Below are positions 51,932 through 62,976 of a DNA stretch of 64,000 bases, piece by piece. Source of the DNA: Ciona savignyi (Eukaryota > Chordata > Ascidiacea > Phlebobranchia > Cionidae); assembly GCA_000149265.1 (NCBI GenBank), contig CH003386.1, forward strand, positions 129,989 to 193,988. The letters run 5' to 3'. The position numbers and the translations under genes were made by a program. The notes beneath the pieces were generated by a model that was given only the letters and a program-made list of their open reading frames with translations, was not told where the DNA came from and ran no database searches. Position 1 is the first letter of the stretch. The number at the start of each line of letters is the position of its first letter.

Positions 51932-52795
51932 ATGCAGTGTATACATCACCATATTTCTTCACCTCTTGTCGATCTTCACTACCATAGAGCTGTCGCAAAT
52001 TTCCATAATGCGCAGGTCCGCTGTAGGAGAGATAACTCCCAACTTGCCATTATAAAAGACCAGGCTACATTAGAACGTGTGGTCCAAGGTCTACCTTTAT
52101 ATGGGCAATGTTTTGATTACTACCACTGGATAGGTCTTCGAAAAGAGGGCTTCAAGTTTAATTGGATCGACGGTTCTAAGTTTAATTCCTCCTCATTGAA
52201 GCTGCAAAGGACAGAAGGTGATTGCGTTGCATTGATGACGGAACGAAACGGCCTAAATCCGCAGTTTGTAACCAGAGATTGTTCCGGGTTTCATGTATCA
52301 TATATATGCATTACACATCGAGCCACAACTAGAAATGTTCAAACCGAGACGACAACAGATGCTACCACACCAACCACCACACAGGCAACCCGAGGATCTA
52401 GTGCAAGTACCTCTGCGAATCTGCTACCAGTGTTCATCGGGATTCCAGTCGCTGTCGTGTTAATCTTGTTTCTACTGCTCCTGTTATACCTATTTCGCAA
52501 AAAGAAAAATCGCACCGAAGAAACAAACCAGGAGTTAAACGTCTACAGCACTATCGAACTAAGCGTCAACGATAAGTACGAGTGCGCACAAGATCAGCCA
52601 TGCTGCTCTTCGAATTGCGATTACGTCACCGTAGATCAGATCGGGAAAATTGAGTCTGGGCATGACGACACAACACCTCAAGTTGACAATAAAAGCATAC
52701 AGGATACGTACGCAGTGGTAAACAAAAAGGTGAAAACCAATGATGTATATAGCATGGTCAACAAAACCGCAAAGAGAGCGGGTGACTTGTCTTAA
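51932..52795 (+). CDS. C-type-lectin-domain single-pass receptor with tyrosine-motif tail (5' end incomplete)
   Basis: An uninterrupted 287-codon ORF. Residues about 3-128 form a C-type-lectin-like domain: AQVRCRRDNSQLAII, HWIGLRKEG, FNWIDGS, GDCVALM and YICI, with spaced cysteines. The WND and EPN/QPD calcium and sugar motifs are absent, so sugar binding is doubtful. A Thr/Ser-rich stalk (residues 131-163) leads to a hydrophobic segment (about 164-188) and RKKKNR. The roughly 98-residue cytoplasmic tail has YSTI (205), YVTV (231), YAVV (260) and YSMV (273). The last two are 13 residues apart in a repeated DxYxxVNK context. There is no signal peptide after the Met at 51932. An in-frame stop lies four codons upstream, so an upstream exon, spliced perhaps at 51943 (ATGCAG/TGT), probably supplies the true N-terminus. 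Function is inferred: a cell-surface immune-type receptor. Confidence 0.8.
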   Translation: MQCIHHHISSPLVDLHYHRAVANFHNAQVRCRRDNSQLAIIKDQATLERVVQGLPLYGQCFDYYHWIGLRKEGFKFNWIDGSKFNSSSLKLQRTEGDCVALMTERNGLNPQFVTRDCSGFHVSYICITHRATTRNVQTETTTDATTPTTTQATRGSSASTSANLLPVFIGIPVAVVLILFLLLLLYLFRKKKNRTEETNQELNVYSTIELSVNDKYECAQDQPCCSSNCDYVTVDQIGKIESGHDDTTPQVDNKSIQDTYAVVNKKVKTNDVYSMVNKTAKRAGDLS

Positions 52796-54140
52796 ACGGA
52801 CTTTTATTACATGTTGAAATTAATCATCTTTGTTTCGTCGTTTGCGTAACGATCCATGTAAATAATCGTGCTTGGCGTCAGATATATTATAAGACCATGA
52901 TTTAACCTGTGATGTCGTGCGGGTATTACCAGAAAAACTTAGCCCATATACATTGCAAACACTGTATCTACTGGTTAAATATCCCGTGTTTCCAAAGTTG
53001 GCTTCTGGGATAACCACATTAAGATACAAGCTACCTTAAAGAAAAAATTAATATGCGTTATCACAAGGGCAATCGTCTGGTTACCTCTCATAACGGTCAT
53101 ATTATCTACCGGATAACGGTAATATTATTTCGGGCCCACCGCCAGGTTACTGGAGCTATTGTAGTGTGTTCTGTGATTAAGACGTTCAACGGCACATACT
53201 TCTGGTTAAAGAAATTGGCATTCACAAAAGTTAGTATTGACCGATTTATTTTTTCGCCAATCAGCTCGCCACAGCTCACTTTATAAGTTCGCTACAGCGA
53301 CCAATGGGAGTGAATGTGCTATTTAAAGTAAACAGTGAATGTTTTTGTTTTTGCAATACATTAACAAAAAGTATCTGAATATCATAGAAGTGGGTATTGT
53401 TTTGAGAAAGTTGGCAAAATAAGCGCATACCCCTACAAAACTGGTGTTCTTTTTGTTAAAACAAGACAATTTCATTTGTTGAATTTCACATTTAACTGAA
53501 CATGTCTAGAATAGTTGGTCGACCGCACTTCCAGGTTTTTACCAAACTTTTGCTTTGTGTTGCCGCCCGTGCCGCACAAGCGCACCACACTACCGCGCTC
53601 AAAAGGGGTCGCCACTGCTTGTCCTGCAAAATGACGAAACATCGTACGGTCAAGTGCGAATGGATAACGCGAGATATAAAAAATACGGTCTTAGAAGCGA
53701 GGGCGGTATTAATCTAACCCTAGCCCGGTAAGAAATGACGAAACATCCATTTTATACTACACGCGAAATATCAGAAAGCACAGAATTAAACCATCATACC
53801 CGGAAATGTCCACAAGTTAATAGAAAATACCGCATTTATATCCCCGACAAGAAGATAAAAAGCATGTTATTGCACGGACACTTATCCCCATCATTCGTCA
53901 CTTTTGCTCACTTTAGTGCTGTCAAATTTACCCATACGGTTTTTAACCATCTCCGTGGACTGTTATAAGAACAAAAAAATAGTCACAGCAACAGCTTAAG
54001 CCGTCGAAGTATGGGTGTTTGGTGTTGCGATGAATGATTGGTGCCTCGACAAAATCTTTGTATATACCTAATGTTGCTTTGCTAATATTTAACCCATTAA
54101 GTATGGTTTGTAAATTAAAAATATGCTTCATTTCGTTTAA
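52796..54140. other. Intergenic region with a degraded SINE
   Basis: A partial minus-strand Cics-like SINE is visible at about 53065-53180 (GGGCAATCGTCTGGTTACC, GGGCCCACCGCCAGGTTACT, GGAGCTATTGTAGTGTGTT). The ORFs at 53502-53717 and 53735-53968 have no recognisable domain, and I do not call them genes. Confidence 0.45.
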
Positions 54141-56384
54141 TTATTGAATTTCGCTTAAGCCTGTAAAAAAAAGATTTTCGAAAGAAGGGTTACGAAAATC
54201 CCTGTTAAGCGAGCGAAACAAATGTAAGCAACATGCTTACCAAGCGCCTTAAGTCCCCGCTTATTAATAAACGGTTCGGTTTGAATTTTCGCATCTGTAG
54301 TAGGTTTATCTTGCAGCAAGGTTAACATTGTAGAGTGCTTCAATTTATCTGTAGCAAGTTGTTGTTGCTGCTGCTGCAGCTCTGTATTGTGCTTTTCAAC
54401 ATCTTCCTAAAAGGCCAAAGAGTCGAATTAAGAATCAGAATGATATTTTATAGAGATTCCCGGCCATATGCACATCCTCACAAATTTAAGATAGTCGTCA
54501 GAATACTACCTACACATAGTCACCGAAGCTGTTACTTATACATTGTTGGTTTTATGTTGAAAAGATCCATTTGAATCAAAGGTTAGAGGCAACGTCAGTT
54601 AGTTTAAATGTAAAAAGTAAATGCTAAGTGCTTTTATAGCAGGCATACCGGGCTTAGAGATGAGCAAGTTTAACCTTATCATTTAAGGTAATAATTTTTA
54701 GGAAAATGGAAAGCAAATTAAACATCATGTTCAAGAAAGTCATCTAGATTGTAAGTATAGTGCAGATAAACTATACTCTAAATAACCTTGAGGTGCAAAA
54801 TATCGTCATCGTTTTTCTCGATTCTTCTTTTTAGTTGGTCCACGTTGTTTCTCAATGCGTGTGTTTGTTTGTCTAATTTAGCAGAATATTCCTTATTCGC
54901 CTTCAGCTCTGCTGTTTGATATTCGCGCCGCTGGGACAAGTGACCCATGTCGACTGATGTTCTAAAAACTTACCCATAATTAGATTGTCCTATTATGACA
55001 CATTCACCCTCTCTAGTTTGCTCACTTTTCTATGATCTCTACGAGTTCTTCGGCAAGAGCAGCCTCATCGTCGCGTAAAGTGATAGCTTCTTCATACTTG
55101 GCCAAAATATCGTTTATTTCATTCCTTTTCTGATTGGTAGAATTCTTCAGTGACTGCAAAGCCTCGCAGTTATCTCCGTGTCTTTTTTCACCGTCTAAAC
55201 ATATAAAAGAATTTTTTTATTGATTGTGTTTAAAGCGTAATTACCTAAATTAGCGGTGGTGAGAAAATGAACATTTTATATGAACATAAACATCTTGAAA
55301 AAAAAGTTAACCTTTAATTCGGTCGTCCAATTTAGCAATTGCTGTTAACATTGCTTTCGTTTCTTGATTTCGTTTTTCAAGCACTTTTTCCATCGAAGCT
55401 ATTTGGTGTTTGCCGGCTTTTATTGTTTCTTTGGTGGCGGCGTTTTCATTACGTAGTCGGACGTTTTCGTTGTTTAAATTATACATGGCCTGCTGGGTTT
55501 GGCTTTTGCTGACATACCTAAAAGCATTACATTTTCTTAAATATTAAAATATTAATCTTGATTTCAAATACCAACTGTATAAGATGTAGGTTCTCAACAC
55601 GGAGCCGTCGGTTAGGGCCTGGTTGGTTACTCTATTTTATTCTCGGGTACGGGAAAATGCAATAGGCGTTCTTTTTACCGGAATAAGTTTTGAATCAAGG
55701 TATTAAATACGATGGAGACAAACTTAATAAACCGCTGGTTAACGACTTGTCTGGTAACTGACTTGCTTAGGGACACATCCTACTACCTTTACTTGTTTTT
55801 TTATTTATTTTTTATTTGTTATTTTTTTTACCGAGCCAAGTTTCGAACCCAAGATGGGCTCGTCACTAGGACCGTTTTTTTGTATAAGAGTCGGTATATG
55901 TATCGGTCGCGTTAACCATTTGTCCACACGACCGTACACCTTTACTTGTTTTAAAACTTATGGTTTTCATACCGACGGCAAGCACCACTGAGTGATCTGA
56001 GCAGACTATACGATTTACTATGGAGGTTCTGGATTTACCCTAAATCACGGCAAACATTTTATTATTTTGCTTATAAGGACATTTTACGCTTTATGTAATT
56101 CAGCGCAAGGTAACTTTTGTTTATTATTAATACCACGATATATGTAATTATTAAAAAATAACCTGTCAATGTGCAGCTGTCGCGCAAGAGCCTTGTTCTC
56201 AACTTTCAAAGCTGCTAGTTCATTTCTTAAATTAGCAATGGATGGATTCTGTGAATATTATGCATTAAGCTAAAACTTCAAGAAATTTTAAATTTTCAAA
56301 AATAACTTAAAAAGTGCTTACCGCAGTTTCGTCGTCTTGTGCATAAATAGACGCAGGCATTTGCGACCTACCCGTAAAAGACAT
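54141..56384 (-). CDS. Unrecognised coiled-coil protein, seven exons
   Basis: Minus-strand exons 56384-56322, 56248-56163, 55517-55312, 55194-55026, 54961-54787, 54406-54241 and 54160-54141 join in frame to 294 residues, each with GT-AG borders. The N-terminus (MSFTGRSQMPASIYAQ) is short and non-helical. From about residue 22 to 270 the sequence is almost continuous charged heptad-like helix with few prolines, for example NLRNELAALKVENKALARQL. A QQQQQQ run lies in exon 6. The end is GLKALGLSEIQ. No membrane segment or enzyme motif is seen. Composition and length resemble centrosomal, ciliary or basal-body coiled-coil proteins, but I cannot name a family. An acceptor (TTACAG) 3 nt above the ATG suggests a trans-spliced leader. 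No single exon is long enough to appear as an obvious ORF, so a scan for long ORFs would miss this gene. Confidence 0.78.
55831..55933 (-). repeat. tRNA-like SINE head, second family
   Basis: Colinear with 41418-41509: GGTCGTGTGGACAAATGGTT, GACCGATACATATACCGA, ACGGTCCTAGTGACGAGCCC, ATCTTGGGTTCGAAACTTGG. It lies inside an intron of the coiled-coil gene. Confidence 0.7.
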
Positions 56385-57436
56385 ATCCTGTAACAAGCTA
56401 CCTGTATAGATTGATGCTACGTGAGGTTATAGTAGAAATTTGCTTGAAGGAGTAAAGACCAATTTCATAATAAATTTTTAAAACTATGCTGATGCGGAAA
56501 GCTTTTGTATAGAAGAAGTAATAAATATTTTATGCGCTGAAGGAAGGAAATAAACCGAATTGGACAATTTTCCAACTATGGCAGACTATGTGGAAGGAAA
56601 TGGGACATACAAACACACTCAACAACAAGGGAAATAATACCACTGTTGAGTTTTCTTGGTGGAAAAGCGTATATCATTCTTAGTTGTCCAAAACAGAAGT
56701 ACTCATTAAAATAATGGATGTATTCAACTAGTAACGCGCCGGCCACTGATTTAAAGGGGGATGTGTTTTATAAGCAGTCGCTTGTTAGTTTGGTGTATTG
56801 TTGGATAATGAGGTAGCCTGAAGGTTACCAGTGGCATAAGGGCACGCGTATAACCACTCCATGTATTAAAATGAGTTTCCTATTTTTTCTGGAGGACCTA
56901 TGGGATACTGCATTTTATTAATGGCCAAATATATAGTCCACTATTAGCACGTGTGTGAAACAGCTGGTCGCTTAAAAGCGCCGTTAATCGACAAAGAACT
57001 TTGGTATAAACAAAAAAGTTAGCGGCGACACATATCTATATATTATGCTGTTTTTGGGAAACCCCCAAAGGAGAGATTATCTTTTTATTTTAGGGAAACC
57101 AGTAAGAGAAGATTTCCGGGAAAACCCCCATGAGAAGTTAGCTCTTTGTTTGTTTTAATGTTAATGTTTTTTTGGATAATAAAAATTGCCTTTTTCTTAA
57201 AAATGGATATCAAGCTGGAATTGTTAAGTCGTGAACACATTAGTTTATGCTGCCTTGCATGCAGAAACAAGCAATCTTGACTTCGTATGATTTATACCAA
57301 GTGTAATCAGGTATAGATAAGAAGGAAACTCGATCGTTTCTACTTATAAAATGCTATAACAAAATATGTTTGTTGGGATTTTAACTAGATTATTACGGCA
57401 CCATCATGATGATCTATCCGATTTAAAACAAAATTT
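56385..57436. other. Intergenic region coiled-coil gene to tRNA pair
   Basis: About 1 kb with no visible gene. Short repeated GGGAAACCCCC/GGAAAACCCCC motifs occur near 57056-57128. Confidence 0.4.
57424..57436 (-). terminator. Pol III terminator shared by the tRNA pair
   Basis: Immediately after the tRNA-His 3' end the minus strand reads AAATTTTGTTTTA, giving two T4 runs. No comparable run lies in the 5-nt spacer between the tRNAs. Confidence 0.75.
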
Positions 57437-57507
57437 GCTGTGACCAGGATTCGAACCTGGGTTGTCACGGCCACAACGTGAAGTACTAACCACTATACGA
57501 TCACAGC
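57437..57507 (-). tRNA. tRNA-His-GTG: tRNA-His (anticodon GTG)
   Basis: 71 nt. The acceptor stem GCTGTGA pairs with TCACAGC. The D arm carries box A (GTATAGTGGTTAGTAC), the anticodon loop is TTGTGGC with GTG, and the T arm is CCAGGTTCGAATCCTGG (box B). Closely similar to vertebrate tRNA-His. CCA is not encoded. T-runs (TTTT at 57435-57432 and 57429-57426 in minus orientation) follow as a pol III terminator. Confidence 0.96.
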
Positions 57508-57512
57508 GTAAG

Positions 57513-57584
57513 TAGCAGAGGATGGTTTCGATCCATCGACCTCTGGGTTATGGGCCCAGCACGCTTCCGCTGCGCCACTCTGCT
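57513..57584 (-). tRNA. tRNA-iMet-CAT: Initiator tRNA-Met (anticodon CAT)
   Basis: 72 nt. AGCAGAGTGGCGCAGCGGAA begins with the initiator-specific A1, and the anticodon stem carries GGG...CCC around the CCCATAA loop. The T arm has GGATCGAAACC, with A54/A60-type initiator features. It looks essentially identical to the vertebrate initiator. There is no T-run before the tRNA-His 5 nt downstream. Confidence 0.97.
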
Positions 57585-58628
57585 CTCTGTACAATTAAGG
57601 CACAACGAGCCTAGTGAATGTCGATGCGGAAACAAAACAATATTCTTGGAAATATAAAACATGTAAATATTCAGGAATATAAATCACACAAAGAGGCTAC
57701 ATATGTGTGAATTTTTACGCTAATAATAAAGGACGAAATGTTGTTTACAAACAGTAGTAATTATTCTGTAAAGTTACAAATTTACACTGAAATATGTCAA
57801 CCATGTTTAAAATAACACAGCTATCGCCTTTTTGCCAAATTGCGGTTCTTGGTTCTGTATTTCTTGTATTGGCCGGTAGGCGATGACGTTGTCACCTGTT
57901 AAATAACGTTATTTCGAAGCCAGCACCGCCCCTAACAGAATTTGTATCTTTGGGCAAAGTGGATCTCATCGAAGCCCATTAATAGCAACGTCTCAATCAT
58001 AGAAAGATGCTGAAATAGGTTCGGAAACTGAACAGATAACAAATCCACGACCACACGGATATTCCATCAGATCCACCTGCAGACCGCCGACAATCTTACT
58101 GATTTAGAAAATGGTTAATAATCGTTCGTCTCACCGAGCGACTCATTACTACTAATCTTTAACTGAACAAAGTGGTATTATTTATAATTTTAGCCTGTTA
58201 AGTTCATGAATACAAATTGAAATTAAATACAGACTTAATTATATTTTAAGTATATATTTTTTTTTTGAAAATAGTTTTGAATCCGTAATAATTTTGTTAG
58301 TAATAAAATGCTCTTCATGAGTCGGCTGTGCTAGTCAATTACCCGATTCACCGCTTAAAAAAATTCAGGTAATAGCATGTATTTAAAAATTTATGAAGTT
58401 TGAGCAAACATTTTTTAAATACAAAAAAAAACACGTCCAGCGGTCATCCGTTTTAGTTAAGAAGGCAAAACAAGTTTCCCTGGAAACATTGCACGCCATT
58501 TGTGATACGGCCCATGAAAGTGCTGTATTTTAAACAATTAAGTGTATTTGTCAAAGGCTATAGTGTATTTCATATATTTTAAACATAAAAATATCTTTAA
58601 ATCACAAATTTAATGACCATAGATAAAC
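57585..58628. other. Intergenic region upstream of the LRRC74-like gene
   Basis: About 1 kb. It holds the 5' flank of the tRNA pair and the promoter region of the plus-strand gene. No additional gene or clear regulatory motif is visible. Confidence 0.4.
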
Positions 58629-61600
58629 ATGGAAGTGGAAACTGCCGAACAAGCTGATGCTACGCCTGAACCAGAGTTAGAAATTGTGACAGAAGAATCG
58701 CCGACTAATGAACTTGATGTAACTTCCTCACCCGTCGCAAGACCGCAAAGCCGGGGAAGTCTCTCTCCTAGTAGGAAGGTCGAAATTATTTTATGTTCAT
58801 ACAGATTTATATGTGTCAATAAATACAATGTTTTTCTACTAGCCTCTTTTATTTGCATCGCTATTCTTATTTATTTGCTTTGTATCGTAACTTGCAAGTG
58901 AAATGGCTTTTAAAAAATATTTCCTACAGACTATAAGTCGTATGAGTAGCGCACACACCCGGCAACACACACGAAGCCACACACCAGGTTCAGCAAAGAA
59001 ATCCGATTCTTCGAAACTTGGGACGAAGGATGAAGTACCTGATGACGTGAGTGATGGAGGATATGATACTGACCTTGAGATTGAAGGTAAGTCTTAAAAT
59101 TTCAACTTTTTGTAAGCTAAAAGTTAGTCAATTAGAAGATGTGGGGTTAAAACCAGCCGACGCGGAGTGTATATCGGCAATGCACATAGCAAATGTTGCT
59201 TGAACCCAGTTTAATGGGCTGAACAAAAACCACAGCAATATTTACAATATTAAAATACAACATATTACAATGGCTCTGGTAACACTATTGTGGGTCTGAC
59301 ATAATCTTAAGTTTACCCGTGTTATAATTTCCCCACCATTGTCATACCTAGAGGATGCACACAAGCAACCTATAACCCGCATTTTTGGTGATGTTGGCAC
59401 ATCGCATTTGCTTAGGGTCGAAATCTAAAACCTAGTTTATAAATTAAAAATATTTGTTTTTAACAATCACTTGAAACTGCCTCTTAACAATTAAGTAAAA
59501 CTTCTGAAATTGCTATCTTACACAAGAAAATTCCTTATTTTCAGTTACAAAAGAAGAATATGACACTACTGGTAAAACCACTTACAAAGAAGCATGCAAA
59601 CAGTTTGGCGTTATACCAGTTTCATACTTTCTACGGCACATGCAAGAACAGGAATTGATCATGAGGCATCACGGTCTTGGGCCTGCTGGTGCAAAAGCTA
59701 TTGCTGTTTCACTTGTGGTGTGTATTGGAGTGTTGAATATAATTTAACCTCAATTTTTTTATGTTAAATGAAATATCCAGTGTACATTAGAATCTAATAA
59801 CTCATATTAGGTTATAATGCATTATAACATGCATGATGCATTTTCTATAGTTTTTTTCAAGTAGCTATAACCTAAGTAACGATTTGTCTTGTTAAATTAA
59901 AACCGGTACAAAATGTTTATTCTTAATTGCTAAATTTGTTTTGTGTCATTTACACTGGTTATGATTATAGTACCAGGTGAAAAGTTTGTGTATACCATAT
60001 ATTTCTAGCATGTATTAAGACTGCAGTGTTTCTATTAAAAACTTATTTCTTATTAGTTTCTTATATTTTTAATCTTGCTTGGTTTAGTGTTTTACAATTT
60101 TGTGTGTATAGACCTGTTTAAAAAGATAAATTGAACAATTCTTAAACTAAGTTTTTTTAATTTTCACAGTCAAACACTCGAATTTTGAAATTAGATTTGT
60201 CAGACAACTGGCTAAATCCACAAGGGGGAACTGCTATAGCTGATATGCTCAAGGAAAATTGCTACATCTCTGAACTGGTGACATTTTTAGCGTTTATATG
60301 TTTTAAAATTTCCGCGGCGTATATCCTGATATTTAAATAAAATTAATGTAAATGGATATATTATTTAAAAACTAAATTTGGCAAGAAACCCTGTGACAAT
60401 AGTTAAAGAATTTGGAGTTAGCCATTTAGCCCATGTTTAGTATTGGATTTTAAAAGCTATTAATAATCAAGAACAATAATATTTCTATATTCTCATAACA
60501 CATATTAGTGGGGGTGGATATACAGTGACACAGACCAGAAATGTCAGCTGAAAAAGTTCCTTACTCCGGCACCTGGTCATTATTAGTGATTCAGGAAATA
60601 TCTTTCTGCCAGTATTCTTGAGATAACTGACTAAATTGCCCTATTTTTTTTATTAAATATCATGTTTCATTTCAAAAAACAGGGTCCGAATGTGAAACTT
60701 CATCCATTCTTTTACACCGCTTCAAAAAAATATCAACCAATCAACATTTCATGCAGATACTGTCAGACAACCATTTGGGCCTTGCAGGAGCAGCTGCATT
60801 ATGTGAAACGTTGCAGGAAAATGTAACGATCACCAGTGTCACGTTATCCGGAAACGATTTTAACGATGCAACTTCAGTACCACTGGCTGAAATAATAACA
60901 GTAAGTTCATTATATTGAAAAACAGCTTACTAAGTTGCCTTGCCCACACAGCTGCCCTAAATAGTGGCCGGTGTAAAGATTGAACCCAGAACCTGTCTGG
61001 TAGTTTAGACGACCTGAACCACTGGATAAAAATCTCTGACACATTTTTATCTATGTTTTAATAGTTTGCTGAATCATCTATGCCAAAATTACTTTTTTGC
61101 TTGGCTATGTCCCTGGTTGAACAACTTGATAGATTTTGACGGATAGGCTTGAGTCAGTACCGGTGGATCATTTAAAACGTTTTATACTATAAAAAATACA
61201 ATAACTTTGACAACTGACTGTAGGCATGGGATAATCAGACAAGTAATTTTTTAACCACAGCTTTTTTGTACAAAGATAAATACTTGCATAATATGTTACA
61301 AAAGATATTTAAAATAACACCAGCAACTAAACTGTACCGATGGAAACTCCTGTAGATAATTCTTGATTTTTTCCACCCTTGAGAGTAAAATAAACTTAGT
61401 TTTCACTTTGCAGTCAACCCAGAGACTGGAGAAGTTGGATTTAAGTTCCAATTTATTTGCGGAGAAGTCCGGGGAAATTTTGGGTCCAGCTATATCCGAG
61501 AATACTTCAATAAAACATCTTAACCTGAGCTGGAACCATTTTAGGCGAAGTGGAGCAGTTGCGCTGGCCAAGGGTGTTGGGGTAATTTTGTTTTTTTTCT

Positions 61601-62976
61601 GTGAGCAATATTGTTTAATTCTAATGGTTCAGTGGATTTTTTAAAAACTAAAAACGCCATATCCTTATCAATAAGCATGACCAACACACTGCAATAGCTT
61701 TGAACATGTTGTAAAATTGAGGATTGTCTTATAAAAAATCTCATTGTGAAAAAGAAAACAAATTTCAGGCGAACATTTTTTTAAAAACGATTGATCTCTC
61801 TTGGAATGGACTGGGGTTAGAAGGCGCTACTGCATTGGGTGATGCATTGAGGAACAACAATGTATTGGAGGAATTGGACGTTAGTAATAACAGAATATCT
61901 ACTGAAGGTGCTGTTCTACTTGCTAAAGGTGGGTGGTATGGTAATTCATTAAATAGTAGTATTATTTTAGTTGTAAAAACTTGGATTTTTACATTAAAAC
62001 TTTTTTGGTAACATTTATGTCTTTTTTGCTTAGTGTGTATTTAGGACGTCTAAAAACCATTTAATGATGATTAGATATGTTCTTGCTTCGATTGCAAACC
62101 CGCCTACTCTTCTCAGCAGTTTTGCACCTGGGCAAGGCTCTTATTGGACAGTATTCTTTTTATATCTTTTAATGTAGTGTAGTCTAGATTATAAAGATAA
62201 ATTGTTTAACACATTTAAAAACGCCTTTTTACATTTTTTTAGAATTTTCTGATAATTTTTTTATTAGCTTTTATTCACTTGATATTGTTTTTCATCAGGT
62301 CTTCTTGCAAATGAAACATTGAGAATTCTGAGGATCGGTAAAAACCCAATTCAGAGTGGCGGTGGGTTTGCGATATTAACAGCATTACGACAAAACGCTG
62401 GGTCCATTCTTGAAAGTCTCGACCTTACTGATGTGGTGGTGAGTTCAAAAATAATGTGGGTAGTTTATAATTGCTTGGACAATGACAGTAGTTAGAACAC
62501 AGGTTATCTATGGTTTTCTCGGATATGTTACAACAGCCATTGTAATGTGTTTTAATGTTTTACATATCTAATTTATGAAATATCCGTTTAGATCGGGGCA
62601 TTATCTGTTTTGTACATTGTTTAGAAACAACTGTGAAGAAATCATTGTAATAGTTATATTTATAGTCCTTTATACTGTTTGTTTTTTCAGTGATGTATCA
62701 TCATGTTAATGTTGTTGTAGTTATAATGTATGATCTTAGGCTATCAGTATGTTTGTACAGCAAATAAATCGCAATTTGCACAATTGGTGCTTACTCCTGT
62801 GATCGATATTAGTGACATTTGTTTGTTCTTTTCACTAATATTATGCAATGCCCAAGGTGAACAAAGATTTTATCGAGCTGGAAAAAGAAGTGAAAGAAGC
62901 GAGACCAAAACTAATCGTTGTAACCGGGGGAGAAGAAACCGACAAAACTTCTCCACCTAAACCCAGGGTCGGTTAA
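58629..62976 (+). CDS. LRRC74A: Leucine-rich-repeat protein of the LRRC74 family
   Basis: Nine exons join in frame to 439 residues: 58629-58778, 58930-59086, 59545-59717, 60170-60277, 60757-60900, 61414-61581, 61769-61928, 62299-62438 and 62857-62976. An acidic, Ser/Thr-rich N-terminus (about residues 1-105) precedes YKEACKQFGVIPVSYFLRHM and HHGLGPAGAKAIAVSL, diagnostic of LRRC74. RNI-type 28-residue leucine-rich repeats follow, one or two per exon (LDLSDNWLNPQGG, LSDNHLGLAGAAAL, LDLSSNLFAEKSG, LNLSWNHFRRSGAVALAKG, IDLSWNGLGLEGATALGDAL, LDVSNNRISTEGAVLL). The protein ends soon after the last repeat and lacks the C-terminal extension of human LRRC74A. The vertebrate genes are mainly testis or ciliated-tissue expressed and poorly characterised. 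The intron 1 donor is GTCGAA, non-consensus but the only one that keeps frame. A/B orthology is not resolved, so the symbol is a placeholder. Confidence 0.9.
59150..59235 (+). repeat. Probable Cics-1-like SINE remnant in LRRC74 intron 2
   Basis: AAAACCAGCCGACGCGG...TTGCTTGAACCCAGTTTAATG fits the middle of the SINE, but it is short and diverged. Confidence 0.4.
60935..61030 (-). repeat. Probable SINE remnant in LRRC74 intron 5
   Basis: On the minus strand, CCAGTGGTTCAGGTCGTCTA and CAGGTTCTGGGTTCAATC, then GGGCAAGGCAACTTAG, follow the tRNA-like head and CCTTGGGCAAGGCACTT order. Confidence 0.5.

Noticed and set aside
53502..53968. Two successive small ORFs between the lectin and coiled-coil genes
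   Set aside because: No domain and no splice-consistent join. The first has many Arg/His/Cys residues but no zinc-finger pattern.
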